Positions 16,869-24,896 of a DNA stretch of 45,630 bases are shown here, one piece after another. How positions within the stretch are numbered: position 1 is the first letter of the stretch; the number at the start of each line of letters is the position of its first letter. The notes under the pieces were generated by a model that made no database searches, was not told where the DNA came from, and saw only the letters and a program-made list of their open reading frames with translations. Position numbers and translations under genes: made by a program. Source of the DNA: Caballeronia sp. SEWSISQ10-4 2 (GTDB taxonomy: Bacteria; Pseudomonadota; Gammaproteobacteria; Burkholderiales; Burkholderiaceae). The stretch is from assembly GCF_030464885.1 (NCBI RefSeq), contig NZ_JALPRJ010000068.1:1-45630 (forward strand), written 5' to 3'.

Positions 16869-17254
16869 GGCGCCGTCCTTCGAGCCAAGACCATCTCAAC
16901 GGCCGCTTCCGAGGTCCAACGGCCATTTTTAACCTTTAGCAGGCAGCAGAAGATCGGCCATTGAGTATGAGCTGGCCAGGTTTGCCAAAGGCAGACACTC
17001 ATGAGGCGAACACGCGTTCCTATCACGAGCAGATGTGTAGGTCACCCTACGAAATTCACACAAGAACTTGACGGATACCTCTCTGCAGTATATCCCCTGA
17101 ATAACGCCACCCCCGCCGCAAACGTGATCGATCGAAGCATGGAAGCGGTGAGACCCCCGGCAGAAAACCGCGGCCAATCCTAAAGAGTTTCGACCGGTTG
17201 GCGCGTCCCACACTTAGCGTGATTGCTCAAGACCCGAAAAAACAAGAGGATGCA

Positions 17255-18424
17255 ATGACACGGTTACTGGTCTTGGCAACTCTGGCGGTCTCTTTTGCTA
17301 TATCGAGTTGCGCGAATCGCGGCCAACCCGGCGATGTTTCGCACCCGGCAGATACTGCGGCCACTGGAAGCATCTATGTTGCCTACATGGGCGTGCCCGG
17401 TCCTAAGGGAGACAAAGGAGACCCTGGTCCAAAAGGGGGAAGGGGAGACCCCAGTATAAATGGTGTAACTGGTGCATCTGGGCCGACTGGACGCCAGGGT
17501 GAGCCGGGCCTTGGAGAACGAGGTGCTAAAGGAGAAAAAGGAGATGCCGGGCTGAAGGGCGAGAAAGGTGACGCAGGACCGAGAGGCGACCGGGGAGAAA
17601 AGGGAGACCGTGGTGAGAGAGGAGACCGTGGCGAAAAAGGCGACCGAGGTGATCGAGGCGAGAAAGGGGGGGCCGGCACCCCCGGCAAAGATGGAGCAAC
17701 AAGCATCAATGGAGGCGCTGGCACGGCTGCTCCCTGGCTCTGGTCATGGCCACTGTCACTAGAGCCGACGCCCAAAACGCCCGGCGGTTCTGTCAACTGT
17801 TCGGATTGCCATGAAGGAGCCGGCTCGCTGGCGATTCGTGTCCTGTCTGCCCTGTTCACAGGCCTCTCGGGTCTCGTCGCAGCGCTAAGCCCTATCCTTA
17901 TTGCATTGATTGAGAAGGAGAAGAGCATATCCGATCCGGGCCAACGACCTTCCGAACGAGAATCGCAGGAGTATGCGCGAGAACAAATAGTGCCCTCTCC
18001 TGGGATGTCCGGGAATGAACGAGAATCTAAAATCAATGCTCTTGCCGACAAAGACTTCAAGGAACGAACGGTAGCGTACGAGATAAAGCTTGAAAGATAT
18101 AAGGAGGTTTCAAACAATGCACTTCAAAAGGAAGTGACCATTATCTCTGTGGGAGCGTATTTCTTCGCGTATCTGGCCCTCAGATTTTTAGAGTTGCTAT
18201 TCATCTTTATTTGCGCATATACACTCATCATTGGCGTGATATTCATCTGCTATGCGTTTGGAAAAAAGATATTAGACGACGCGGCTTACAAGAAGACTCA
18301 AGCCGAACTGGAACTTGCAATGGTGAAACTAAAGCAGGCACACGAGTTGGACATGACAAAACTGAGATTCGACCAACGAATGGTTCTGCGCGGAGCGAAG
18401 ACAAAGTCGGACAACGGATCCTAA
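17255..18424 (+). CDS. Collagen-like membrane protein with a CxxCH motif
   Basis: A 389-residue protein of unusual build. The ATG at 17255 follows GAGGA. Order: a signal sequence with lipobox-like AISSC (Cys19); about 33 Gly-X-Y triplets (46-148) rich in GDR, GEK and GDK, with two interruptions; a Pro/Trp linker (PWLWSWPLSLEP); a haem-c-like CSDCH at 182-186; a membrane segment (192-218); a charged stretch; a double membrane segment (294-335); and a final helix likely to form a coiled coil. The Lys-Gly-Asp/Glu-rich triplets are those that stabilise bacterial collagen helices. Burkholderia is known to carry collagen-like (Bucl) proteins, but I do not recognise this arrangement. Base composition after the collagen part is visibly more AT-rich than the neighbours. 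Confidence 0.85.
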   Translation: MTRLLVLATLAVSFAISSCANRGQPGDVSHPADTAATGSIYVAYMGVPGPKGDKGDPGPKGGRGDPSINGVTGASGPTGRQGEPGLGERGAKGEKGDAGLKGEKGDAGPRGDRGEKGDRGERGDRGEKGDRGDRGEKGGAGTPGKDGATSINGGAGTAAPWLWSWPLSLEPTPKTPGGSVNCSDCHEGAGSLAIRVLSALFTGLSGLVAALSPILIALIEKEKSISDPGQRPSERESQEYAREQIVPSPGMSGNERESKINALADKDFKERTVAYEIKLERYKEVSNNALQKEVTIISVGAYFFAYLALRFLELLFIFICAYTLIIGVIFICYAFGKKILDDAAYKKTQAELELAMVKLKQAHELDMTKLRFDQRMVLRGAKTKSDNGS

Positions 18425-18539
18425 AACATCCTTTCCAACCGATAAAGGGTTGAATGGCTACCCAATTTGCATCAGAACCGGTCTAAGTATACAACTTGAG
18501 TGGGATCCGATCTTGCAATGGACAATAGGGGGAGCACAA

Positions 18540-18968
18540 ATGGACTACGCCATGAACGTGAAGAAAATCATGAGCGCGAGGGTTGTCACGGTTGAGTTGG
18601 ACGACAAGCTATCCGCGGTTAAGGAGATTTTCGAGAATTGCAAATTCCACCACGTACTCGCAGTCGAGGACGGCGAGCTTATAGGTATCGTTTCAGACGG
18701 GGATTTGTTCAAGGCGCTGAGTCCGAACATTGGAACTTTCACGGAAACCTACAAGGATGCCGCGACCCTGGATAAAAGAGTGCACCAAATCATGGCGCAT
18801 CATCCTATTGTGCTTGGCGAAAATGCCACAATTGGCGGCGCGATTGATTTATTCAATGCACACAATATTTCTTGTATTCCTGTTGTGAACAGTGGCAATT
18901 GGCCTGTTGGAATCGTCTCTTGGAGAGATATCCTTAAAAATATTCGGCCGGGGACGTTGCCCGTTTGA
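18540..18968 (+). CDS. CBS domain pair protein
   Basis: A 142-residue cytoplasmic protein consisting of two CBS motifs that together form one Bateman module, a typical binder of adenine nucleotides. Seen: the first repeat VKKIMSARVVTVELDDKLSA...HHVLAVEDGELIGIVSDGDL and the second VHQIMAHHPIVLGENATIGG...CIPVVNSGNWPVGIVSWRDI. The ATG at 18540 has GGGGAG six bases before it. It lies 115 bases after the collagen-like gene on the same strand and shares its lower GC content, so the two may have arrived together. No partner domain shows what it regulates. Confidence 0.88.
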   Translation: MDYAMNVKKIMSARVVTVELDDKLSAVKEIFENCKFHHVLAVEDGELIGIVSDGDLFKALSPNIGTFTETYKDAATLDKRVHQIMAHHPIVLGENATIGGAIDLFNAHNISCIPVVNSGNWPVGIVSWRDILKNIRPGTLPV

Positions 18969-19090
18969 TTTCCGTTTTCCGTATTGAAAGTCAGCAGGTC
19001 AAGTATTCGGCCGCACTTCCATACGGACGGCCTATTTTTCCACTATAGATCGTCAACGATTCAGTCGCCGATGTCGACCGGCCGAAAGTG

Positions 19091-19164
19091 GCCGAGCCCG
19101 GTCCGACGTTGAACTGGCGGAGTGGGCCGCCATTGATCGGTCCACGTCGGGCAGAAGTCGACCC
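19091..19164 (+). repeat. Dispersed repeat, long form (copy 2)
   Basis: Core GGTCCGACGTTGAACTGGCG...GGGCCGCCATTGATCGGTCC...GTCGGGCAGAAGTCGACCC. It contains nested inverted repeats: CCGACG/CGTCGG outside and TGGCGG/CCGCCA inside. A further GGCCGGT...ACCGGCC pair follows at 19170-19196. No gene was seen in the rest of 18969-19267. Confidence 0.85.
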
Positions 19165-19267
19165 GCTTCGGCCGGTCAAATTTCTACAAACCGGCCATTC
19201 ATTCGTCGTGGCGCGCAATCGGCTACCGTCCCAGCCAGAAGCAAGCCGAGGAGGCAAATGGCAATTC

Positions 19268-20152
19268 CTACGCCAATCGGAGATCCCACAACACATCGAG
19301 TACGTGTTGCGTGGAACGTTCGACGTATCCCGCACGATGTGCAACGCCGAGGCGACGCCACAACGCAGGGCGTAGCGCATGCATGGCAATGCGTCGGTCG
19401 GGCAAAGGCGTAGTGGCCTCATGAGGCAACAGCGCTGCCCCGTAACCCGCCGCGACCAGGCTCTTGATTGCGTCGTTGTAGTTGAGCTGAATGCGCGGCG
19501 CAGGGTGGTGACCGCCGGTCGCGAACCACTCTGCAGTCAGACGCGAGAGACGCGTGGTGGAGTCGTTAAGAATGAGCGGCTGAGCCGCGAGCCACTCAGG
19601 CGTGATGCGAGCAGGACATCGCCAATGTGCCGGCACGAAGGCCATGACGGGGTCGCGACGCCAGGGCTTTATTGTGAGCCCAGCCACCGGGGGCTGAGGG
19701 AGAGCAACCAGCCCAACATCCAGCGTTCCATCCGCCAGTCGGGACAGCGTTTCATGCGAAGTGAGTACGGCAACTTGAATGTCTATAGCGGGATGGTGCT
19801 GACGCAGCCCCTCAAGCGCTTGCGGCAACAGGTGCGCGATCGCGCCGGTCGACGCACCGAGCCGCACCCGCCCTTCGAGCCCCTGCACCTGGCGATGAAC
19901 ATCGTCCAACGCCTGCTCCGCGTCGGCCAGCAGTCGACGCGCGCGCCCTACCAACATCTCGCCTATCGCCGACGGTCGAACATGTCCGCGCTTCCGTGAC
20001 AGGAGCGGAGCCCCAATGCGGTCTTCCAGTTCAGCGATGTGCAGGCTGACCGTTGGCGGTGCCAGGTGCAGCGCACGCGCCGCGTCGGCGAATGAGCCAC
20101 GGTCGGCAATAGCGACCAGGGTGCGCAAGCGGTCCAAGCTGATCTCTCGCAT
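19268..20152 (-). CDS. LysR family transcriptional regulator
   Basis: A 294-residue LysR-type regulator. It has the N-terminal winged helix-turn-helix (LRTLVAIADRGSFADAARAL...SLHIAELEDRIG) and a periplasmic-binding-protein-like effector domain from about residue 90 (VRLGASTGAIAHLLPQAL). It is transcribed away from argC with 127 bases between them, and a LysR-box-like palindrome lies in the gap, so argC is the likely target. The effector is unknown; an arginine- or glutamate-pathway metabolite would make sense. Confidence 0.92.
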   Translation of the reverse strand: MREISLDRLRTLVAIADRGSFADAARALHLAPPTVSLHIAELEDRIGAPLLSRKRGHVRPSAIGEMLVGRARRLLADAEQALDDVHRQVQGLEGRVRLGASTGAIAHLLPQALEGLRQHHPAIDIQVAVLTSHETLSRLADGTLDVGLVALPQPPVAGLTIKPWRRDPVMAFVPAHWRCPARITPEWLAAQPLILNDSTTRLSRLTAEWFATGGHHPAPRIQLNYNDAIKSLVAAGYGAALLPHEATTPLPDRRIAMHALRPALWRRLGVAHRAGYVERSTQHVLDVLWDLRLA

Positions 20153-20164
20153 GTCAGGTTCCAG

Positions 20165-20181
20165 ATTCAGAAAAACTGAAT
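20165..20181. promoter_or_regulatory. LysR-box between the regulator and argC
   Basis: ATTCAGAAAAACTGAAT is a perfect 6-bp inverted repeat around five A's and includes the T-N11-A core of LysR-type operators. It is 13 bases upstream of the regulator's start and about 100 bases upstream of argC. Confidence 0.65.
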
Positions 20182-20279
20182 GTTAGCGTTATGAAATTCA
20201 ACTTTCGCTATTCTAGCTGTACGCAGAAGATAGGGGCTCACTCTCATCGTTATGGCCCAGTCACCGGAGTATTCCGCGC

Positions 20280-21209
20280 ATGATCCCTCCCCTCGTTTTC
20301 ATCGACGGCGACCAAGGCACCACCGGGTTGCAGATCCACGAACGGCTTCGCGATCGAAGCGACCTGAAGCTATTTACGCTTCCCGCTGCGGAACGCAAGG
20401 ATCCGAAGCGTCGCGCCGAAGCCATTAACGCCTGCGACATCGCCATCCTCTGCTTACCCGACGACGCCGCGCGTGAGGCGATGGATACGATCGCCAATCC
20501 CGCTGTCAGGGTAATCGACGCGAGTTCCGCCCACCGCACGCAGCCGGACTGGACATACGGTTTTCCGGAGATGGCTGCGGGACAGGCGGAACGCATCGCG
20601 AACGCACGTCGGGTCACCAATCCTGGTTGCTATCCGACCGGTGCGATTGGCCTGCTGCGTCCCCTGCTACAGGCCGGGCTCATACCAGACAGCTATCCGG
20701 TCAGCATTCACGCTGTGTCCGGCTACTCGGGACGTGGACGTGCCGGCGTGGAGGAGCACGAGGGGCGGGGCGCCGTCAACGCGCCTTCTTACCAGGTCTA
20801 TGGTTTGGAACTCGCGCATAAGCACACCCCGGAGATCCAGCGGCACGCCGGGCTCGCGCAGCGTCCGATCTTCGTCCCTGCGTATGGTGCGTTCCGCCAG
20901 GGCATCGTGCTGACGGTGCCCTTGGAGTTGCGGCTGCTGGCGCCCGACGTGGATGGCGCCGCGTTGCACGAATGCCTCGCGCGGCACTATGCCGAGGCGA
21001 CCCACGTGCATGTCTTGCCGCTGCTGGAATCGTGCGCCTTAAAGCACCTGGATCCGCAAATGCTGAACGGTACGAACGACATGCGCTTGAGCGTATTTCC
21101 CAACACGGCGCACGGGCACGTGCTGCTATCTGCGGTTTTCGATAATCTCGGCAAAGGCGCATCCGGCGCTGCGGTTCAGAACCTGAACCTGATGCTCACG
21201 CAGCAATAG
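20280..21209 (+). CDS. argC: N-acetyl-gamma-glutamyl-phosphate reductase, type 2
   Basis: A 309-residue enzyme of the short (type 2) ArgC family, which reduces N-acetylglutamyl phosphate to the semialdehyde in arginine synthesis. Seen: the nucleotide-binding start PLVFIDGDQGTTGLQIHERL, the catalytic cysteine in NPGCYPTG, and HAVSGYSGRGRAGV. GGAG stands ten bases before the ATG. It sits alone, apart from other arginine genes, and beside a divergent LysR regulator; this often marks an accessory second copy with its own control. It is bounded by repeats at 19.1 and 21.3 kb. Confidence 0.93.
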   Translation: MIPPLVFIDGDQGTTGLQIHERLRDRSDLKLFTLPAAERKDPKRRAEAINACDIAILCLPDDAAREAMDTIANPAVRVIDASSAHRTQPDWTYGFPEMAAGQAERIANARRVTNPGCYPTGAIGLLRPLLQAGLIPDSYPVSIHAVSGYSGRGRAGVEEHEGRGAVNAPSYQVYGLELAHKHTPEIQRHAGLAQRPIFVPAYGAFRQGIVLTVPLELRLLAPDVDGAALHECLARHYAEATHVHVLPLLESCALKHLDPQMLNGTNDMRLSVFPNTAHGHVLLSAVFDNLGKGASGAAVQNLNLMLTQQ

Positions 21210-21300
21210 TGGCCGATGGATTGAGCGAACGTTCGGCCGCATCCATATGCCGACGATTGTTGTCAATCTGGTCGTAGCCGTCGAATGTCTCATACTGGGC

Positions 21301-21367
21301 GCAGTCCGACGTTGAGCTTGCGGAGTGAGCCGCCATTGATCTGCCCGCGTCGAGCAGAAGTCGACCC
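21301..21367 (+). repeat. Dispersed repeat, long form (copy 3)
   Basis: CAGTCCGACGTTGAGCTTGC...GTGAGCCGCCATTGATC...GCAGAAGTCGACCC is the same element as 19091-19164 with several substitutions. It lies between the convergent ends of argC and the ABC-F gene. Confidence 0.8.
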
Positions 21368-21435
21368 TATAGCGGCCCTTCGACTCGATGCGAGCGCTAT
21401 GGCAGCTTCCAAACTGGAACTGCCAGGGGGTTGAC

Positions 21436-23115
21436 TCAGGCGATGACCTTCTGCTCCCCGGCAGCCTGCTCGCGCATGCGACGGGCTTCGTCGCGCAGGA
21501 ACTGCTGGTAATCGTCCAAATCGCCGTCGAAGGGCTCGACGCCACCCTTGGTGACGAGCCAGAACTCGTCACATACCGCGCGCAGCAGGGACCGGTCGTG
21601 ACTGACGAGCATCACTGTACCTTCGAATTCGTTGAGTGCCATGCCTAGCGCTTCGCGTGTGGCCAGGTCGAGGTGGTTGGTAGGCTCGTCGAGCAGCAGC
21701 AGGTTGGGACGCTGCCACACAATCATGCACAACACGAGCCGCGCCTTTTCGCCGCCGCTCATCGTGCCGACCTTCTGATGGACCATGTCACCACTGAAGT
21801 TGAAGGTGCCGAGGAAGGTGCGAAGCGATTGTTCGGTGCCACTCTGGCCGGGGGCGCGCATGTTCGCCGGCGTGTCCTTGGCAAGGCGGATCATGTGTTC
21901 CATCGGCGTGTCGAGAGGACGCAGCACGTCGAGTTCCTGCTGTGCGAAGTAGCCGATGTTCAGGCCTTTGCCTTCGCTGATTTCGCCGGCAATCGGCGCC
22001 AGCTCGTGCGCCACCGTCTTCACCAGCGTGGACTTGCCTTGGCCGTTGGCACCGAGAATGCCGATGCGCTGCCCGGCCAGCACGGATCGGTTAATGCCCC
22101 GCACGATGACCGTGGGCGGCGTGCCCGGCAGGGCGTCGGTCGGCGCCGGGTAGCCGAAGCTCGCGTCCAGCATCGACAACAGCGGGTTCGGGACGTTGAG
22201 CGGCTCCTTGAACTCGAAGGTGAAGTCTGCGTCGGCAAGCACGGGTGCGATCTTCTCCATGCGCTCGAGCGCCTTGACCCGGCTCTGCGCCTGCTTCGCC
22301 TTCGAGGCCGTGGCCTTGAAACGGTCGATGAATTTCTGCAGGTGGGCGATCTTGTCCACCTGCTTGGCCATCGAGGCCTGCTGCAATACCAGTTGCTCAG
22401 CGCGCATGTCTTCGAACTTGCTGTAGTTGCCGCCATAACGCACGAGCTTGGCGTTGTCGACGTGCACCGTCACCTGCGTCACCGCGTCGAGGAATTCGCG
22501 ATCGTGGCTAATCACTACCATGGTTCCTTGATAGCGCTTGAGCCACGCTTCCAGCCAGACCAGCGCGTCGAGGTCGAGGTGATTGGTCGGTTCGTCGAGC
22601 AGCAGCAAGTCGGACGGGCACATGAGCGCGCGCGCCAGCTGCAGTCGCATGCGCCAGCCGCCGGAGAAACTGTTGACCGGCTGGCTAAGCTGCGCAGCAC
22701 TGAAGCCAAGGCCCAGGATTAGCGCTTCGGCGCGTGCGGGGGCATCGTGTGCACCAGCGTCGTGCAGCTCCATGTAGGCGTGCGCCATGCGCATGCCATC
22801 GTCGCCGGCCTCAGCGGCCGCTACTTCGGCCTGCGCGGCCAGCAGCACGGTGTCTCCCTCGACTACGAAGTCGGTCGCGCTCTGCTCGGTCTCCGGCATC
22901 TCCTGCGCGACCTGGCCCATCTTCCATGCAGCAGGAATCGAGAACTCGCCGCTGTCTTCGTGCAGCGTGCCGTTGAGAAGGCCGAAGAAGGACGACTTGC
23001 CGGCGCCATTGCGGCCGACAAGACCAATCTTTTCGCCGGGGGTGAAGGTGACGGACGCGCTGTCGAGTACGACATTGACGCCACGGCGCAGCGTGACATT
23101 ACGGACGGAAATCAT
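21436..23115 (-). CDS. yheS: ABC-F family ATPase, YheS-like
   Basis: A 559-residue soluble protein with two ABC ATPase domains and no membrane part. ABC-F proteins act on the ribosome. Domain 1: Walker A GRNGAGKS, signature SFSGGWRMRLQLARAL, Walker B LLLLDEPTNHLD. Linker: AHLQKFIDRFKATASKAKQA, closely matching YheS. Domain 2: Walker A GANGQGKST, signature MSGGEKARLVLCM, Walker B LLLLDEPTNHLD. Compared with the Escherichia coli protein (about 637 residues) it lacks most of the C-terminal coiled-coil extension, ending soon after EPFDGDLDDYQQFL. The start is clear by alignment, though no strong ribosome site is visible. Confidence 0.9.
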   Translation of the reverse strand: MISVRNVTLRRGVNVVLDSASVTFTPGEKIGLVGRNGAGKSSFFGLLNGTLHEDSGEFSIPAAWKMGQVAQEMPETEQSATDFVVEGDTVLLAAQAEVAAAEAGDDGMRMAHAYMELHDAGAHDAPARAEALILGLGFSAAQLSQPVNSFSGGWRMRLQLARALMCPSDLLLLDEPTNHLDLDALVWLEAWLKRYQGTMVVISHDREFLDAVTQVTVHVDNAKLVRYGGNYSKFEDMRAEQLVLQQASMAKQVDKIAHLQKFIDRFKATASKAKQAQSRVKALERMEKIAPVLADADFTFEFKEPLNVPNPLLSMLDASFGYPAPTDALPGTPPTVIVRGINRSVLAGQRIGILGANGQGKSTLVKTVAHELAPIAGEISEGKGLNIGYFAQQELDVLRPLDTPMEHMIRLAKDTPANMRAPGQSGTEQSLRTFLGTFNFSGDMVHQKVGTMSGGEKARLVLCMIVWQRPNLLLLDEPTNHLDLATREALGMALNEFEGTVMLVSHDRSLLRAVCDEFWLVTKGGVEPFDGDLDDYQQFLRDEARRMREQAAGEQKVIA

Positions 23116-23300
23116 AAGCAGCTACTTCGGAGAGGATAGGCATGATAGCCGACCGGACGTACAGGGCTGTCTCTTTTCTGGCCGCACGAGTGAAGAGCCG
23201 CTTGCGCTTTGCGGCGCCCACTGGCCACAAAGCAAGGCGGGTACTGGCGCACCGGGCGTTCCGGCTGCGGGGCCAGGACAGACGGTGAGTGACGGCTGCT

Positions 23301-23373
23301 GGCCGAACCCGGTCTGCCGCTGATTGAGGGGAGTCGGCCGCCGTTCATCGGCCTGGGTGTCGGGCAGAAGTCG
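23301..23373 (+). repeat. Dispersed repeat, degenerate long form (copy 4)
   Basis: GGCCGAACCCGGTCTGCCGC...GGCCGCCGTTCATCGG...GTCGGGCAGAAGTCG is a decayed copy of the long element. Together with the next copy it fills most of the 568-base gap after the ABC-F gene, in which no gene is seen. Confidence 0.65.
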
Positions 23374-23460
23374 TTTTGGGGTTGTTCGATGCCTGCCATT
23401 GTCCGCAGGAATGTGAGTGCGCCATCGCGCGTGTTGGCAGGCGTCGAATAAGCCTAAACG

Positions 23461-23529
23461 AACCCGGTCGGACGTTGAACTGGCAGAGGGGCCGCCGTTG
23501 ATCGGTCCGCGTCGGGCAGAAGTCGACCC
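23461..23529 (+). repeat. Dispersed repeat, long form (copy 5)
   Basis: AACCCGGTCGGACGTTGAAC...GGGCCGCCGTTGATCGGTCC...GTCGGGCAGAAGTCGACCC is a good copy of the long element, about 90 bases after the degenerate one and in the same orientation. Confidence 0.82.
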
Positions 23530-23683
23530 TGTATAGATGGTCCGTTCCGCTTTCGCTGATACTAGTTGCACTGGCAGTTTGCTGCCAGTGCTGGCGGAAC
23601 ATCCACCCGCGGGCTACGAATAACGGACGCTCAACATTGACATGAGAGGCGGCCTAGCCTCGCGAGTCCGCTCGATGGAAGGG

Positions 23684-24058
23684 TTAGGCCTCGGGTTGGT
23701 GGCAAACCACTTCGATGTTGTGCCCGTCCGGACCAATGACAAAAGCTGCATAGTAGTTCGCGTGGTAGTGCGGGCGCGGACCAGGCGCACCATTGTCTTT
23801 GCCACCCGCCTCCAGAGCCGCGCGATAGAAAGCTTCGACTTGCTGGCGATTCTCGGCCGTGAACGCCAAGTGAAGATGCGCCGGCTTCTCCTCGGTTTGG
23901 TACAGGCACAATGAAGCCTTACCCTGTGGGCTAAGCTCGACACCGTAAGTCGGCGGCCCCTCCGAGACAACAGCTACGCCGAGCGGTTCGAGTGCCTTGA
24001 CGAAGAACGCTTTGCTCGCTGCATAGTCGCTGACTCCGAATTTGACGTGGTCGAACAT
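23684..24058 (-). CDS. VOC (glyoxalase/bleomycin-resistance) family protein
   Basis: A 124-residue single-domain VOC protein. It has paired beta-alpha-beta-beta-beta units: MFDHVKFGVSDYAASKAFFV at the start and YYAAFVIGPDGHNIEVVCH at the end, with the likely metal ligands His4, His in HLHLAF and the Glu of NIEVV. AGGAG lies five bases before the ATG. It resembles lactoylglutathione-lyase-like proteins of unknown substrate. It is a lone gene between the repeat pair and the recombinase fragment. Confidence 0.85.
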   Translation of the reverse strand: MFDHVKFGVSDYAASKAFFVKALEPLGVAVVSEGPPTYGVELSPQGKASLCLYQTEEKPAHLHLAFTAENRQQVEAFYRAALEAGGKDNGAPGPRPHYHANYYAAFVIGPDGHNIEVVCHQPEA

Positions 24059-24117
24059 GACTTCTCCTGAAGTGTGTGGGCCTGCGCGAGGCCTAACGCG
24101 ATTTAGAGATCACCGCG

Positions 24118-24285
24118 ATGTTGCCGCCCGTAGACACAAGTAGCCACCGGTGGCAGTCGGGGTATGACATCCGCACGGTGCAGGAGTTGCTCGGACACGC
24201 AGACGTGGCCACCACGATGATGTACACGCACGTGCTGAAGGTTGGCGGTGGAGGCGTGCCGAGCCCACTGGACTCGTTGCCTTGA
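24118..24285 (+). pseudogene. C-terminal fragment of a tyrosine recombinase (IntI/XerC-like)
   Basis: A 55-residue reading whose body is QSGYDIRTVQELLGHADV...TMMYTHVLKVGGGG...SPLDSL, the terminal part of integron/phage-type tyrosine recombinases. It contains the conserved LLGH histidine and the nucleophilic tyrosine of MYTHV. The bulk of the enzyme, with the Arg-Lys-His-Arg residues upstream, is missing: the bases before it do not encode the domain in any frame I tried. I read it as a relic. The tail wording is closest in memory to integron integrases, but phage integrases and plasmid resolvases share it. Confidence 0.8.
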
Positions 24286-24320
24286 AGGCGGCCAACCGCA
24301 AAGCAGACCGTGGCGAAAGA

Positions 24321-24368
24321 CCGCAAATGGCTGGCTTGTGCCTGTTAGCCGTAGGCAGAACTCGACCC
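24321..24368 (+). repeat. Dispersed repeat, short variant (copy 6)
   Basis: CGCAAATGGCTGGCTTGTGC...GCCGTAGGCAGAACTCGACCC matches the variant at 16821-16868. It starts 36 bases after the recombinase fragment's stop. No gene is seen between here and 24490. Confidence 0.65.
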
Positions 24369-24489
24369 TGTCAAAGGGACGTTCGCGTCTCCCTAAAACG
24401 GCCGTTCGTAAATGAACGAACAGCGAAGCTGCGGGCGGCCGCGATGAGGAACTGAAGTCGGGGAAGTTACCGTGGTCCGGCGGGTTTCC

Positions 24490-24864
24490 TCAACGCTTTG
24501 GTCGAGAGAATATGTTAACGAGATTCCCATCCGGGTCACGCAGCAACAGCGAGCGATTGCCCCACGGCATCGACGTTGTCGGCATAACGATGTCTGTCCC
24601 CAACGCATTCATTCGTTGGAACACTGCGTCAACGTCCTCCACTTCAAACTCCAGGATCGCCGACTGATTCGCAGCCGCGATGGCGGCACCGACATTAAAA
24701 AGCTTAATCAGGTGCTCAGACGAAATCGCAAGCGTCGCTCCTTCGAATTGTATTTCAGCAAACCCATCAGCCGGCCGCGCAGCCCCGAGACCGGAAAGCC
24801 TTTGGTAAAACTCGACCAGACCTTCAATATCCTGGGTAACAACACGAACAGATGCGAACTTCAT
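24490..24864 (-). CDS. VOC family protein
   Basis: A second 124-residue VOC protein, only distantly like the one at 23684. Seen: MKFASVRVVTQDIEGLVEFY, EIQFEGATLAIS, EFEVEDVDAVF and the closing LLLRDPDGNLVNIF. AGGAG is six bases before the ATG at 24864. It begins 32 bases after the end of the WYL-type regulator reading on the same strand, so the two form an operon in which the regulator (now broken) probably controlled this gene. Substrate unknown. Confidence 0.88.
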   Translation of the reverse strand: MKFASVRVVTQDIEGLVEFYQRLSGLGAARPADGFAEIQFEGATLAISSEHLIKLFNVGAAIAAANQSAILEFEVEDVDAVFQRMNALGTDIVMPTTSMPWGNRSLLLRDPDGNLVNIFSRPKR

Positions 24865-24896
24865 TTTGAGCTCCTGGCTAAGAAAGGAAACTCAGT

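Noticed and set aside
17396..17700. A CRISPR-like array
   Set aside because: The periodicity is nine bases in a coding Gly-X-Y repeat, with no spacers and no cas genes.
17383..18117. A 244-residue Pro/Ser-rich minus-strand frame
   Set aside because: It is the mirror of the Gly-X-Y coding repeat; GGN codons give prolines on the other strand.
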